DNA of 64,000 nt. It comes from Scilla litardierei (taxonomy: Eukaryota > Streptophyta > Magnoliopsida > Asparagales > Asparagaceae). Of the stretch, positions 1 to 10,388 are shown one piece after another (position 1 is the first letter of the stretch; each line of letters begins with the position of its first letter). The DNA lies in contig CM061142.1 of NCBI GenBank assembly GCA_030789695.1, positions 141,641,637-141,705,636 of the forward strand, given 5' to 3'. Below the pieces are notes generated by a model, which was not told the origin of the DNA, made no database searches, and worked only from the letters and a program-made list of their open reading frames with translations. The translations under genes were made by a program, and so were the position numbers.

Positions 1-187
1 GGCTAGCGCCGACGAACAGAAGTAGCCGGGGGGGAGACCAGAACCCCCGGGGAGGGCGCGGACGAAATCAGAGGTCACGTGAACACAGAAAAACGCCACA
101 GAACATTCCCTTCTGGGTAAATTGCATCGGATAACGTGGGCAAACACATAACGAAATATGTATTAAAAATTATAAATAAGTGAATAC

Positions 188-287
188 TGTTGGATGAAAA
201 TAAACTCAAGAGAGAGAGAGAGAGAGATCATTTCATTGCTAAGAATGAGTAACCATAACTAAGAGCCATGGTTCTCTATTTATTTAT
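188..287 (-). repeat. 3' LTR of element 2, first part
   Basis: The first 100 bp of the left LTR of element 2, from TGTTGGATG to the TTTAT copy at 283..287 where element 1 inserted. It matches 16560 onward except for two extra GA units and two or three substitutions. It continues at 10085..10205. Confidence 0.92.
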
Positions 288-1596
288 TGTAATTTTAGCC
301 TGTAAGGATCAATACACTAGGGGGGGTGAATAGTGTATATTAAAAAATTGTCGCAAATAAAATGTTAGTAATATTTGCAAAGATGGCACAGAAATAAAAT
401 GACAAGTGCGGAAAATTAAATCAATCGCAAACACAGAGATTTATCCTGGTTCGGATCCTTGTGATCCTACTCCAGTCCTCTACCCCGTAGAGATTTTCAA
501 TCCACTATAATCACTTGCCCCGCAAGCACGAACTTACAAAAATGGCGACACTCCCCGTGTCCCAAACTTTGTACAATCTCTAAACAGAGATTCCAACCTG
601 TTAAATAAGAAATAGAAAAACACATATAGCCTTGTTATAAATTTCAGAGAATGAATTCAAGGATGGTGTTTAGAAGATGAACTTCAAGATGTAAAAGATA
701 TGTAATGAAGCGCAACACTTGAAGTTCTCTGGTTCATAAAAGAAGAGAGAGATCTATTGATATCTTCTTGCAATTATGAACACAAACAACTTTCCAAAAG
801 TGATGTTGAAAATCCAAGTTCTTCCATTCTTAAATGAAGAGAGAAATCTAATGATTTCTTCTTACAAATAAGAAAAGAACAACTAATGGCAGAATTACTT
901 AAGAAAATCAATGACTTGCTTTCAACAAAATCAGAATTTAGAAGAGGAAAGTGTGTGGAAAATGAGAGGGGGTACCCCTCCTTTTATAGGTTTTAGAAAC
1001 GGTTGTGAACGGCTCTAAAAGAGACGTTGCACAACGTTCAGAAACTGAGAGGAACGTTGGAGAACGGTCAGAAACTGTTCTGGAAAGTTTCAGTCCCAAA
1101 AGCATTTTGGCATGCTACGAAAATTTGTAGCCTGCCAATTTTGTAACGGTAACAAACGGTCACAAAATTTTGGTGACGTGGAATAGACAACGGATAGATA
1201 CTTTTCTGAAAGTATCAAGCAAAAATATAACTGTTTTGGTAGGCTAGGAGAATTCCTAGTAGGCTAGTACTGAAAAATACGAATTTTGACTTAGGATCAA
1301 ATGAGTTAGGAGATGATGTAGATTTGAGCTTTAGGGATATATGATAAGATATAACCAAGGCCCTGAAGCTATCTAAAAAGTAAAAATTACATCATTCCGT
1401 AGATACGTGTTTCACACGTAATTTGAGTAGCAAGGTTGTTTTTGCAGAATCTCCTTGTACTTTGATCATATGCGTGATGTGAATGAATTTGCGTTGAAGC
1501 TGCACATCTGCATAGATAAAGTTAGTAACATGAAATATATTGATTTGTCACATCAAAACCTTATGGAAGAGAGGATGGAAATTCCAAGTTCCAACA
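288..1596 (-). repeat. 3' LTR of element 1
   Basis: Begins TGTAATTTTAGCC and ends AGTTCCAACA. It contains blocks 'ccggttcg.atccttgtgatcc' and 'ccccgcaagcacgaac' typical of copia leaders. It is almost identical to 8769..10079. The polypurine tract lies immediately right. Confidence 0.95.
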
Positions 1597-1610
1597 TTCT
1601 CCCCCTTTTT
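1597..1610 (-). other. Polypurine tract of element 1
   Basis: The plus strand TTCTCCCCCTTTTT directly follows the 3' LTR, so the minus strand is AAAAAGGGGGAGAA. Similar tracts occur at about 1750, 1775 and 1800 on the same strand. Confidence 0.85.
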
Positions 1611-1611
1611 G

Positions 1612-3890
1612 ATGATGACAAATAATGAAGTATCAAATGTGAATAATGAAGTATCAAATGTGAGTTAATCAAGTGTTAATAAGTATAATATGTATTAACA
1701 TGAACAAGTGTGATGTTGATATGTTATAAAGAGTTTAAATGAAATATTACTCCCCCTGAGTATATGAATATAAACTCCCCCTGAATATATGCATATTTCT
1801 CCCCCTTTGTCATCCACAAAAAGTGGAAAAGAGAAATTGGCAGGCTACGATTTTTCGTAGCAGGCCAAATTAGAAAACGAAGGAAATTTAAAAAGGAACA
1901 GAAATAGGTTATGTAGGGAGCATATAAGGAACAAAAGTAACGAACACGTAAAGTAACGAACACCAAATCAGAGAGATGAAGTACACAAAAGAACTATCAT
2001 ATATTAAGCATACCAGCGATGATAACCCAACATAAGTAAACCCAGTACAGCATATGCATCTGAAAACAAAACACCCACTAAAAACAACATGCAGAAACCA
2101 CAAACTACAGAACCAACATTCAACATACTAACGGCATGGACGACTAACAGACTAAAACAATAAAAGAACCCCATAAACAACCAACAGACAGAACTAGTGA
2201 TAAAACAACTGATCATCAAGAGCAACCATCAGACGGCAGAGGATAAAGCACGGATAGGCGAAGGTCATAGCAAGCACTGATCATAAAGCACGGAATCAAT
2301 GGGGATGGTATGACGAGGAACCCGGAGAAGAGCGACGATTGCGAGTGCGGCGGGTAGGGAGGATGTCGGTGGATTCCAGCGAGGAACGAAGTGAAGATTG
2401 TTTAACTTAAATCTGATCCAGAACGTTGGCGTAATGTTTCAAGGTCGCATCGTAGGAACTCATGTGCCTCTGTATACCAGCGAAACCATCGGAAACTTTG
2501 TCAGAAAGGCGACGGAGAAGAACAGCGGTTGTCTTGCGCGATGGAGAGACGTCATTCGTGGATGCGGGGACCCTCTTGCCGCATGCATAGCGAGAAGAGC
2601 TAGGGAAAGAAGCTTGGCCGCGTGAGTTGGGAGTCGATGGTCGGTGGCGGAAGGAAGAGAGGATTCGGCCATGGTGAAAAAGAAAATTTAGAAAAGGAAG
2701 AAATGTAAATAGAGAATAGAGAAGGGGAACAAAATAAATAGAGGACCGAACAGTTTGAACGCCTGAAAACCGATCAGTTGCCATTATAGGGAGGGAGTGG
2801 GAGCAGTTTCTAAAACGGAAAGAAGTTGGAACAACGGAATAAAAATTGAACAGGCGAGAAGAGGAAGAAAAACAGGTTGCGGTTTTGAAAAACTGTGTGC
2901 ATTGAAACGCCAGAAACTGAATAAAAATGTGAAGAGATGCAACTCGTTGGCATACAAAGAAGGAATAAAATAATAATAAACTGTAAGATGGGAGATGTGA
3001 GTCCCTAGGTGTATGGGAAATTGAAGAGTAAATTGGTCAAAGTGATTTCCAATGCAAAAGAAATTGCAGGCTGAAATGAAAGGAGTGGTTGGGTCTTGGA
3101 ACAAAGGACAAAAAATAAAAAGGAGTTGTCATTCCAAGATAGGAGAACCAATGAAGAGGTGAGAGAGAAAATTAATAAAATTTGTGTTGTCAGTGCTTTG
3201 TCCAAACGAATGCCAAAAGAAAGTATCTCAAGAGACATGCTTTATCTCAAATTGGTGTTGTCAGAATGTATCTCAAGAGATATCCCAATAAAAATAAAAA
3301 AAAATGAAGATAGACCAAAGAAAACTTTGACCAAATGAATAAAAAAAATGGGGAGTGCATGGTCCAAGACAAAAAAAATTGTTGACCAGGAATAAAAGTT
3401 CTCAAGAAGTCTACAGGGTATGAGTTTCTTCACTCTAACCAATGAGAACCTGATTTAATTATGTATTATTGTGATAAATAACACATTGGTTACTTATTAT
3501 ATTCATTCTTCATGTGAGCCTTTACGAAATACAGGTGGAAAAAAAATGTCAGAACGTCAGAATGTGAAAAGCAGGGGAGATTGAAAAAGACAAAAGAGAA
3601 GTATCCATGTGGCAGTAGAGAGAACAAAGAGAGCAACAGGAATCAAAAAGATAGAGACAAAGTGGAAGAGAACGGGTAAGAATTTCGATATGAAATTTGA
3701 ATTTGATAAATAAAATATAGGAGAATCGTTGAAAAAATTCAAATTCCAGGGATCAAAGTAGGTATAAAACGGAAAATGAAAAAAAATTGTTTAAAAATGG
3801 TATGCTACGAAATTTGGTAGCATGCCAAAAATAAATAGTAACCAAACAATTATAGAAAAATTCACAAAAATCAAAAATAAATGAATATAC
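1612..3890 (-). other. 3' region of element 1 between pol and the polypurine tract
   Basis: About 2.3 kb with no long open frame. On the minus strand there are short frames (2407..2784, 2784..3104) but no recognisable domain. In SIRE-type elements an envelope-like frame can lie here, so this may be the degraded remains of one. That is inference from position only. Near the LTR three polypurine-like repeats are seen. Confidence 0.5.
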
Positions 3891-6800
3891 TCATAAATCA
3901 AATTCTGATGCACTAATAATGCCTAGATTTCTTCTAAGCTTGAGAAAAGTTTCTTCCTTCAAAGGCTTAGTCAAAATATCGGCAACTTGATGTTCAGTAG
4001 AAATAAATTTTAAAATAATATCACCTTTCTGAACATGATCATCTAAAAAATGATGACGTACATCAATATGTTTAGTGCGTGAATGATGAACTGGATTTTT
4101 AGACAAATTAATAGCACTAGTATTATCACACATTATAGGACATGTGAAACAATTAATACCATAGTCTGAAATAGTTTGTTTCATCCATAAAATTTGAGCA
4201 CATTCTAAACCGGCGGCAATATATTCTGCATCGGTTGTAGATAATGAAACAGAGTTTTGCTTTTTGCTAAACCAGGAAACTAAGGCATGTCCTAAAAAGT
4301 GACATGTACCACTAGTACTTTTACGGTCTGATTTACAACCAGCAAAATCTGCATCACTATATGATAATAAATCAAATGTGTTTGTTTTAGGATAAAATAA
4401 ACCAAAATCAGAAGTATACTTAACATATCTAATAATCCGTTTTACGGCAGTTAAATGTGAAACTTTAGGATCTGCCTGAAATCGTGCACATAAACATACG
4501 GAAAACATAATGTCTGGTCTACTGGCAGTTAGATAAAGTAAGGAGCCAATCATACCTCTGTATAGACGTTGATCAATACTCTTACCATTTAAATCTTTGT
4601 CGAGGGAAGTAGATGTACTCATCGGAGTATGTTTTTCTGCAGAACTTTCTAAACCAAAGCGTTTGATGAGTTCTTTAGAGTACTTGCTTTGGTGGATGAA
4701 TATTCCTTCCTTCATTTGTTTGATTTGAAGACCAAGGAAGGAGTTTAGTTCACCCATGTGACTCATCTCAAATTCTTTCTGCATAATTTTAGAAAAATCT
4801 TGACAAAGAGATTCGTTAGTAGAACCAAAAATAATATCATCAACATATATTTGAATAATGATAATATCAGAATTTATGTTTTTAATAAATAAAGTAGAAT
4901 CTATTTTACCAATAGAATATCCTGAATTTAAAAGATAACTTTTAAGTCTTTCATACCAAGCACGAGGTGCTTGTTTGAGACCGTATAAAGCCTTTTTCAA
5001 TTTAAAAACATGATTTTCAAAATTTTCTTGAATAAAACCCGGAGGTTGTTCTACATAAACTTCTTCTTTAAGAAAACCATTTAGAAAAGCACTTTTCACA
5101 TCCATTTGAAAAAGTTTAAAATCTTTAAAACAAGCGAATGATAATAACATTCTAATAGATTCAAGACGAGCAACTGGTGCATAGGTTTCATCATAATCAA
5201 TACCTTCTTCTTGATTATAACCTTGTGCAACCAATCGTGCCTTGTTTCTAATTACCTGACCAGATTCATCCAATTTATTTTTGAATACCCACTTGGTACC
5301 AATAATTGAATGATCTGATGGTCTGGGAACTAATTCCCAAACATCATTTCGTTGAAATTGGTTGAGTTCTTCCTGCATCGCTATAATCCATGAACTGTCT
5401 TCACATGCATCTTTGATGTTCTTTGGTTCAATGGTGGAAAGAAATGCACAATGTGCCATTTGCTCTATTTGGCGACGAGTTCTTACTCCATCTGTAATAT
5501 CTCCAATAATTAACTCTGATGGATGATTTGGAACTTGTACAAATGCCTTAGGAAGATCTGTATTATCTGAAATAGACTCAACAGAATGTTTAGTAGCATC
5601 AATATCATCAAGTTTAATATTATCTAAGGAATTAGAAAGAGGTAAAATATTCTCTTCATCATCAATGATGGGAGAATTAGATGAAGGATTTTCATCAAAT
5701 GTGACATGTAAAGATTCTTCAACTGTTGAAGTTCTTTTGTTAAATACTCTGTAGGCTTTGCTACGTGTTGAGTATCCAACAAAAATACCTTCATCAGATT
5801 TAGAATCAAATTTGTCGAGTGCATCTTTAGTATTAAGAATGAAACATTTACATCCAAACACTTTAAAATAAGATACACGAAGAATGCGATTAAAGAATAA
5901 TTCAAAACAAGTTTTATCAAGTAATGGTCTTATAAGAACTTTATTCATAATGTAACAAGCAGTTGCAACAGCTTCTGCCCAAAAATACTTAGGAAGATTA
6001 CTATCACAAAGCATTGTTCTAGCACATTCTTGTAAAGTTCTATTTTTCCTTTCAACTACTCCATTTTGTTGAGGGGTACGAGGAAAAGAAAAATTGTGTG
6101 TAATGCCATTATCATTACAAAACTTGGTAAAAGATTCATTTTCAAATTCTCCCCCATGATCACTACGAATAGTGATAATGTTAGAGGATTTGATTTTTTG
6201 TATCTTTTTACAAAATATTGAAAATTCTTCAAAAGCATCATTCTTGTTTTGTAAGAATATAACCCAAGTGTATCTAGAATAATCATCAACAATGACAAAT
6301 GCATATCTACTTCTATTCAAAGAAGCTACTCTTGAAGGACCAAACAAATCTAAATGAAGAAGTTCTAATGGTCTCATTGTTGAGATAACGTCCTTTGACT
6401 TAAAAGAAGATTTATGCATTTTTCCTTGTTGACAAGCATCACAAAAATGGTTGTGTTTGAAAGAAATATTTGGCATTCCATTAACTAACTTGTGTTTTGA
6501 AATACGTGCTAAGTTTTTGAAATTAGTGTGTCCAAAACGTTTATGCCAGAAAAGAGTATCATCTGATGTAATCATTAAACAATGATTATGAGTGGTAACA
6601 GACATGCATAAGATATAAATGTTATTCTTACGCTTACCACGAAATAAGATAGATGACATATCAGAATCATAAATTATGCAATCATTTTGTTCAAAAACTA
6701 TTTTATAATTTTTATCACATAATTGACTAATAGAAAGTAAGTTGTGTTTCAAACCGTCAACCAGATGAACATTCTCAATGATAGGCTGATTAGTATTACC

Positions 6801-6968
6801 AACAGTTCCAGTGCCTATGATCTTTCCTTTCTTGTTGTCACCAAAGGTAACTGTGCCTCCATCTTTATATTTAATGGTTGAAAGTAAGTTGACATTTCCT
6901 GTCATATGTTTTGAACATCCACTGTCCAAAATCCATCTTTCTTTCTTAGGTACCTGAAAGATAAAATA
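3891..6968 (-). CDS. pol: Pol of element 1 (protease, integrase, RT, RNase H)
   Basis: An uninterrupted frame of about 1025 codons after a TAA at 6969..6971. No obvious ATG starts it. The first recognisable residues lead into [13 protein letters not shown], the aspartic protease active site. Domains in order are protease (to about residue 90), GAG-pre-integrase with [10 protein letters not shown] and [10 protein letters not shown], and the integrase core (D in 'LHLDLFGPS', D in 'IRSDHGGEF', E in 'NGVVERKN'). Reverse transcriptase follows ([26 protein letters not shown], catalytic YVDD in '[12 protein letters not shown]'), then RNase H ([17 protein letters not shown], 'ILTKPL'). All catalytic motifs are present and no stops interrupt them. 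Expression would need readthrough, splicing or reinitiation at the gag-pol junction. Confidence 0.93.
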   Translation of the reverse strand, partial: YFIFQVPKKERWILDSGCSKHMTGNVNLLSTIKYKDGGTVTFGDNKKGKIIGTGTVGNTNQPIIENVHLVDGLKHNLLSISQLCDKNYKIVFEQNDCIIYDSDMSSILFRGKRKNNIYILCMSVTTHNHCLMITSDDTLFWHKRFGHTNFKNLARISKHKLVNGMPNISFKHNHFCDACQQGKMHKSSFKSKDVISTMRPLELLHLDLFGPSRVASLNRSRYAFVIVDDYSRYTWVIFLQNKNDAFEEFSIFCKKIQKIKSSNIITIRSDHGGEFENESFTKFCNDNGITHNFSFPRTPQQNGVVERKNRTLQECARTMLCDSNLPKYFWAEAVATACYIMNKVLIRPLLDKTCFELFFNRILRVSYFKVFGCKCFILNTKDALDKFDSKSDEGIFVGYSTRSKAYRVFNKRTSTVEESLHVTFDENPSSNSPIIDDEENILPLSNSLDNIKLDDIDATKHSVESISDNTDLPKAFVQVPNHPSELIIGDITDGVRTRRQIEQMAHCAFLSTIEPKNIKDACEDSSWIIAMQEELNQFQRNDVWELVPRPSDHSIIGTKWVFKNKLDESGQVIRNKARLVAQGYNQEEGIDYDETYAPVARLESIRMLLSFACFKDFKLFQMDVKSAFLNGFLKEEVYVEQPPGFIQENFENHVFKLKKALYGLKQAPRAWYERLKSYLLNSGYSIGKIDSTLFIKNINSDIIIIQIYVDDIIFGSTNESLCQDFSKIMQKEFEMSHMGELNSFLGLQIKQMKEGIFIHQSKYSKELIKRFGLESSAEKHTPMSTSTSLDKDLNGKSIDQRLYRGMIGSLLYLTASRPDIMFSVCLCARFQADPKVSHLTAVKRIIRYVKYTSDFGLFYPKTNTFDLLSYSDADFAGCKSDRKSTSGTCHFLGHALVSWFSKKQNSVSLSTTDAEYIAAGLECAQILWMKQTISDYGINCFTCPIMCDNTSAINLSKNPVHHSRTKHIDVRHHFLDDHVQKGDIILKFISTEHQVADILTKPLKEETFLKLRRNLGIISASEFDL

Positions 6969-7005
6969 TTAAGCATTGGTACCCTTTGTTTGAGGGTCCT
7001 TGGGA

Positions 7006-8745
7006 TTAGATTTTAGGAAGCCAAACCCAAGTGGAATTTGGCTTTCTAATGTAATCATGAGAATGAACAATAGAATGTATAAAATGAGAAATATAACTAT
7101 TTCTATCATTTAAACATGAATCCTTAGGAACCCATATACTAATTGTAGTAGGTTTCCTAGGAAATGTTTTTGAAATGTTAGCAACATTTCTTTGTGAAGA
7201 AGAAGTAGGAATGTTTACTTTCTTCGTGTAAATAATTGCATGATTCTTCTTTTGTGGTTTAACAAATGTTGTTTTACCACAAGATGAAGAAGTGTTATAA
7301 GTATTGGGTGCATCCTTTTTAGAATATCCCAATCCTTGTCTATGATTTGCTGGATATTGAATTTTAAGCAAATCATCGAGATTAGTCTTTCCTTTGTTAA
7401 ATTTATTAACATTGGATGACATCTCGTCGTATTTCATCTTTAGTGATGAAATACTTTTATCCATTTCGGATATTTGTGTATGTAATTCTAAATTCTTAGT
7501 TTTGAGAATAACATTCTCTTTACTAAGATCCAAAACTTGAGAAGAAGTATTCTCAGTGTTTTTAGAAGATGATAATTCTTGATATTTAGAAAGAAGATCA
7601 TCATTATTCTGTTTCAATGATTTATGTTGACTATTCAATCTTTTGAAACGAGAATAGAGATCTTTTAATGCATCAAGTAATTCTTCGTTATTAAAAGAAC
7701 TTACCTCATCTTCATCTTCTTGTGCCATAAAGCACATGTTGGCACTTTCATTTAGATCATCATCTTCATCATCTGAAGAATCATCCCATGTTGCTGCAAA
7801 TGCCTTTTTCATTTTGTCAAATCTTCTTTCTCTTCTGGATTGATCATTGTTAGAAGGTTTGAACTTTGCCTTGAGAAGTGGACAGTCTTTCTTCATATGT
7901 CCTGGCTTATTACAATTAAAGCAAAGAGAAGAATCAGTATTCTTAGATTTAAAATTATTATACTTACCTTTCCGAAAGAATTTTTTGAAGTTTTTGGCAA
8001 AGAATGCCATATCATCATCTGAATCTTCATTATCTGATGTTGCATTGAAGGCAAGTACTTTCTTCTTCTGATCTGATTCTTCTTTCTCATCTTGTAGTGT
8101 AACTTCATGGGCCATTAAGTTACCAATAAGATTTTCCATAGTTAATGTGGAAAGATCATTGGCTTCCTCAATAGCGGTGATCTTTGGACGCCATACTGGA
8201 GTTAAAGCTTTAAGAATTTTGCGAACCTGTTCAAGAGAAGTGTAAGTTTTTCCAAGAGCATTTAAAGAATTTATAATATTAGTAAACCTGGTGTTCATTT
8301 CTCCAATTGTCTCTTGGTCCTTCATCTTGAACAATTCGAATTTGTGAACCAAAACGGAAATCTTGGTTTCCTTCACTTTACTGGTTCCTTCATGAGTTAC
8401 CTCAAGTATATGCCAAATTTCCTGAGCACTTTTGGCCTGAGATACTCGATTAAACTCATGTTTATCCATAGCACAAAATAAAGCATTCATGGCCTTTGAG
8501 TTGTTGGTTTTTACAGCTTTGTCGTTGGCGGTCCAATCAGCAACAGGAGTTGTTGGCTTTTCGTATCCTGACTCTACGATGTCCCAAATCTCATAATTCA
8601 TACCTTGGAGATGAATCTCCATTCGTATTTTCCAATATGAGTAATTTGAACCATCAAATAGAGGAGGACGAGTTTGAGAGTGCCCTTCAGGTTGCTGATT
8701 GTAGTTGTGCGGAACTGCGTTCATGTTTGAGGAACTTGCTGCCAT
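7006..8745 (-). CDS. gag: Gag of element 1
   Basis: A 579-residue Gag polyprotein, open throughout. The N-terminal region has the copia Gag signature (PPLFDGSNYSYWKIRME near residues 27..43) and continues through the UBN2-type domain ('MDKHEFNRVSQAKSAQEIW', 'TRFTNIINSL'). A CCHC zinc knuckle CFNCNKPGHMKKDC lies near residues 275..288. Acidic and Ser/Asn-rich coiled-coil sequence follows (about residues 350..450), an extended C-terminal part as in SIRE elements. It stops at TAA 7006..7008, apparently early: after 'WVWLPK' the sequence goes on in the neighbouring frame in conserved style, so one extra A in an A run probably caused the stop. Confidence 0.92.
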   Translation of the reverse strand: MAASSSNMNAVPHNYNQQPEGHSQTRPPLFDGSNYSYWKIRMEIHLQGMNYEIWDIVESGYEKPTTPVADWTANDKAVKTNNSKAMNALFCAMDKHEFNRVSQAKSAQEIWHILEVTHEGTSKVKETKISVLVHKFELFKMKDQETIGEMNTRFTNIINSLNALGKTYTSLEQVRKILKALTPVWRPKITAIEEANDLSTLTMENLIGNLMAHEVTLQDEKEESDQKKKVLAFNATSDNEDSDDDMAFFAKNFKKFFRKGKYNNFKSKNTDSSLCFNCNKPGHMKKDCPLLKAKFKPSNNDQSRRERRFDKMKKAFAATWDDSSDDEDDDLNESANMCFMAQEDEDEVSSFNNEELLDALKDLYSRFKRLNSQHKSLKQNNDDLLSKYQELSSSKNTENTSSQVLDLSKENVILKTKNLELHTQISEMDKSISSLKMKYDEMSSNVNKFNKGKTNLDDLLKIQYPANHRQGLGYSKKDAPNTYNTSSSCGKTTFVKPQKKNHAIIYTKKVNIPTSSSQRNVANISKTFPRKPTTISIWVPKDSCLNDRNSYISHFIHSIVHSHDYIRKPNSTWVWLPKI

Positions 8746-8754
8746 CTTAACCTT

Positions 8755-8766
8755 GCTCTGATACCA
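8755..8766 (-). other. Primer-binding site of element 1 (initiator tRNA-Met)
   Basis: The plus strand GCTCTGATACCA is the complement of TGGTATCAGAGC, the standard plant initiator-methionine tRNA primer site, two bases from the LTR. The gag start codon (8743..8745) follows only nine bases beyond it, an unusually short leader. Confidence 0.95.
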
Positions 8767-8768
8767 AA

Positions 8769-10079
8769 TGTAATTTTAGCCTGTAAGGATCAATACACTA
8801 GAGGGGGGGTGAATAGTGTATATTAAAAAATTGTCGCAAATAAGATGTTAGTAATATTTGCAAAGATGGCACAGAAATAAAATGACAAGTGCGGAAAATT
8901 AAATCAATCGCAAACACAGAGATTTATCCTGGTTCGGATCCTTGTGATCCTACTCCAGTCCTCTACCCCGTAGAGATTTTCAATCCACTATAATCACTTG
9001 CCCCGCAAGCACGAACTTACAAAAATGGCGACACTCCCCGTGTCCCAAACTTTGTACAATCTCTAAACAGAGATTCCAACCTGTTAAATAAGAAATAGAA
9101 AAACACCTATAGCCTTGTTATAAATTTCAGAGAATGAATTCAAGGATGGTGTTTAGAAGATGAACTTCAAGATGTAAAAGATATGTAATGAAGCGCAACA
9201 CTTGAAGTTCTCTGGTTCATAAAAGAAGAGAGAGATCTATTGATATCTTCTTGCAATTATGAACACAAACAACTTTCCAAAAGTGATGTTGAAAATCCAA
9301 GTTCTTCCGTTCTTAAATGAAGAGAGAAATCTAATGATTTCTTCTTACAAATAAGAAAAGAACAACTAATGTCAGAATTACTTAAGAAAATCAATGACTT
9401 GCTTTCAACAAAATCAGAATTTAGAAGAGAAAAGTGTGTGGAAAATGAGAGGGGGTACCCCTCCTTTTATAGGTTTTAGAAACGGTTGTGAACGGCTCTA
9501 AAAGAGACGTTGCACAACGTTCAGAAACTGAGAGAAACGTTGGAGAACGGTCAGAAACTGTTCTGGAAAGTTTCAATCCCAAAAGCATTTTGGCATGCTA
9601 CGAAAATTCGTAGCCTGCCAATTTTGTAACGGTAACAAACGGTCACAAAATTTTGGTGACGTGGAATAGACAACGGATAGATACTTTTCTGAAAGTATCA
9701 AGCAAAAATATAACTGTTTTGGTAGGCTAGGAGAATTCCTAGTAGGCTAGTACTGAAAAATACGAATTTTGACTTAGGATCAAATGAGTTAGGAGATGAT
9801 GTAGATTTGAGCTTTAGGGATATATGATAAGATATAACCAAGGCCCTGAAGCTATCTAAAAAGTAAAAATTACATCATTCCGTAGATACGTGTTTCACAC
9901 GTAATTTGAGTAGCAAGGTTGTTTTTGCAGAATCTCCTTGTACTTTGATCATATGCGTGATGTGAATGAATTTGCGTTGAAGCTGCACATCTGCATAGAT
10001 AAAGTTAGTAACATGAAATATATTGATTTGTCACATCAAAACCTTATGGAAGAGAGGATGGAAATTCCAAGTTCCAACA
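8769..10079 (-). repeat. 5' LTR of element 1
   Basis: A 1311-bp LTR with TG...CA ends. The primer site lies two bases to its left, which fixes the element on the minus strand. The promoter of the element should lie here, but no individual promoter motif was assigned. Confidence 0.95.
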
Positions 10080-10084
10080 TTTAT

Positions 10085-10205
10085 CTCATAGTGGGGAGGC
10101 CAAAAGCCTCTAGTAGACTAAGGGTCCCCATTACTCTAAGTAATGGTGGACCTAATGAATGGGTAATGAAGGAGGGGAGGCCAAAGGCCTCCCTCATTCA
10201 TAACA
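10085..10205 (-). repeat. 3' LTR of element 2, second part
   Basis: Continues the LTR after the element 1 insertion and its second TTTAT copy (10080..10084), ending TTCATAACA. Compared with 16656..16776 there are two visible substitutions. The polypurine tract of the element follows directly. Confidence 0.9.
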
Positions 10206-10216
10206 CTCCCCCTTAC
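10206..10216 (-). other. Polypurine tract of element 2
   Basis: The plus strand CTCCCCCTTAC abuts the 3' LTR, so the minus strand gives GTAAGGGGGAG, a typical primer for plus-strand DNA synthesis. A second similar tract (plus strand ACTCCCCCTGA) lies about 160 bp further in, near 10366. Confidence 0.75.
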
Positions 10217-10388
10217 ACATTCATCACTTCGGTCTCAGCTACTGAGGCAAGGGGTGGATACTTCTGGACCCAGAGTAAGTGTGTTTGCCTCGTTAAAACC
10301 TTAGCTGTGGAAAACCCAGTGGGAAAACCCAACAGCTTAAGGAAAAAGAGTGCAACCCACGGGTTACTCCCCCTGATCCGTACAAGCT

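Larger units (their letters stand above)
288..10079 (-). mobile_element. Young Ty1/copia LTR retrotransposon (element 1), SIRE-like
   Basis: A complete 9.8-kb element with LTRs of 1309 and 1311 bp, primer site, gag, pol and polypurine tract, flanked by the perfect target duplication TTTAT (283..287 and 10080..10084). Comparing the LTRs by eye shows about eight substitutions and two single-base length differences, near 0.7 percent, so the insertion is recent. It lies inside the 3' LTR of element 2. The 1.3-kb LTR, Gag with a single zinc knuckle, MKKDCP, and an integrase/RT with '[10 protein letters not shown]' point to the SIRE/Maximus lineage. That lineage call is from recall, not a search. 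Confidence 0.95.

Noticed and set aside
2398..3338. Plus-strand small frames in the 3' region of element 1
   Set aside because: They are short, antisense to the element and without domains.
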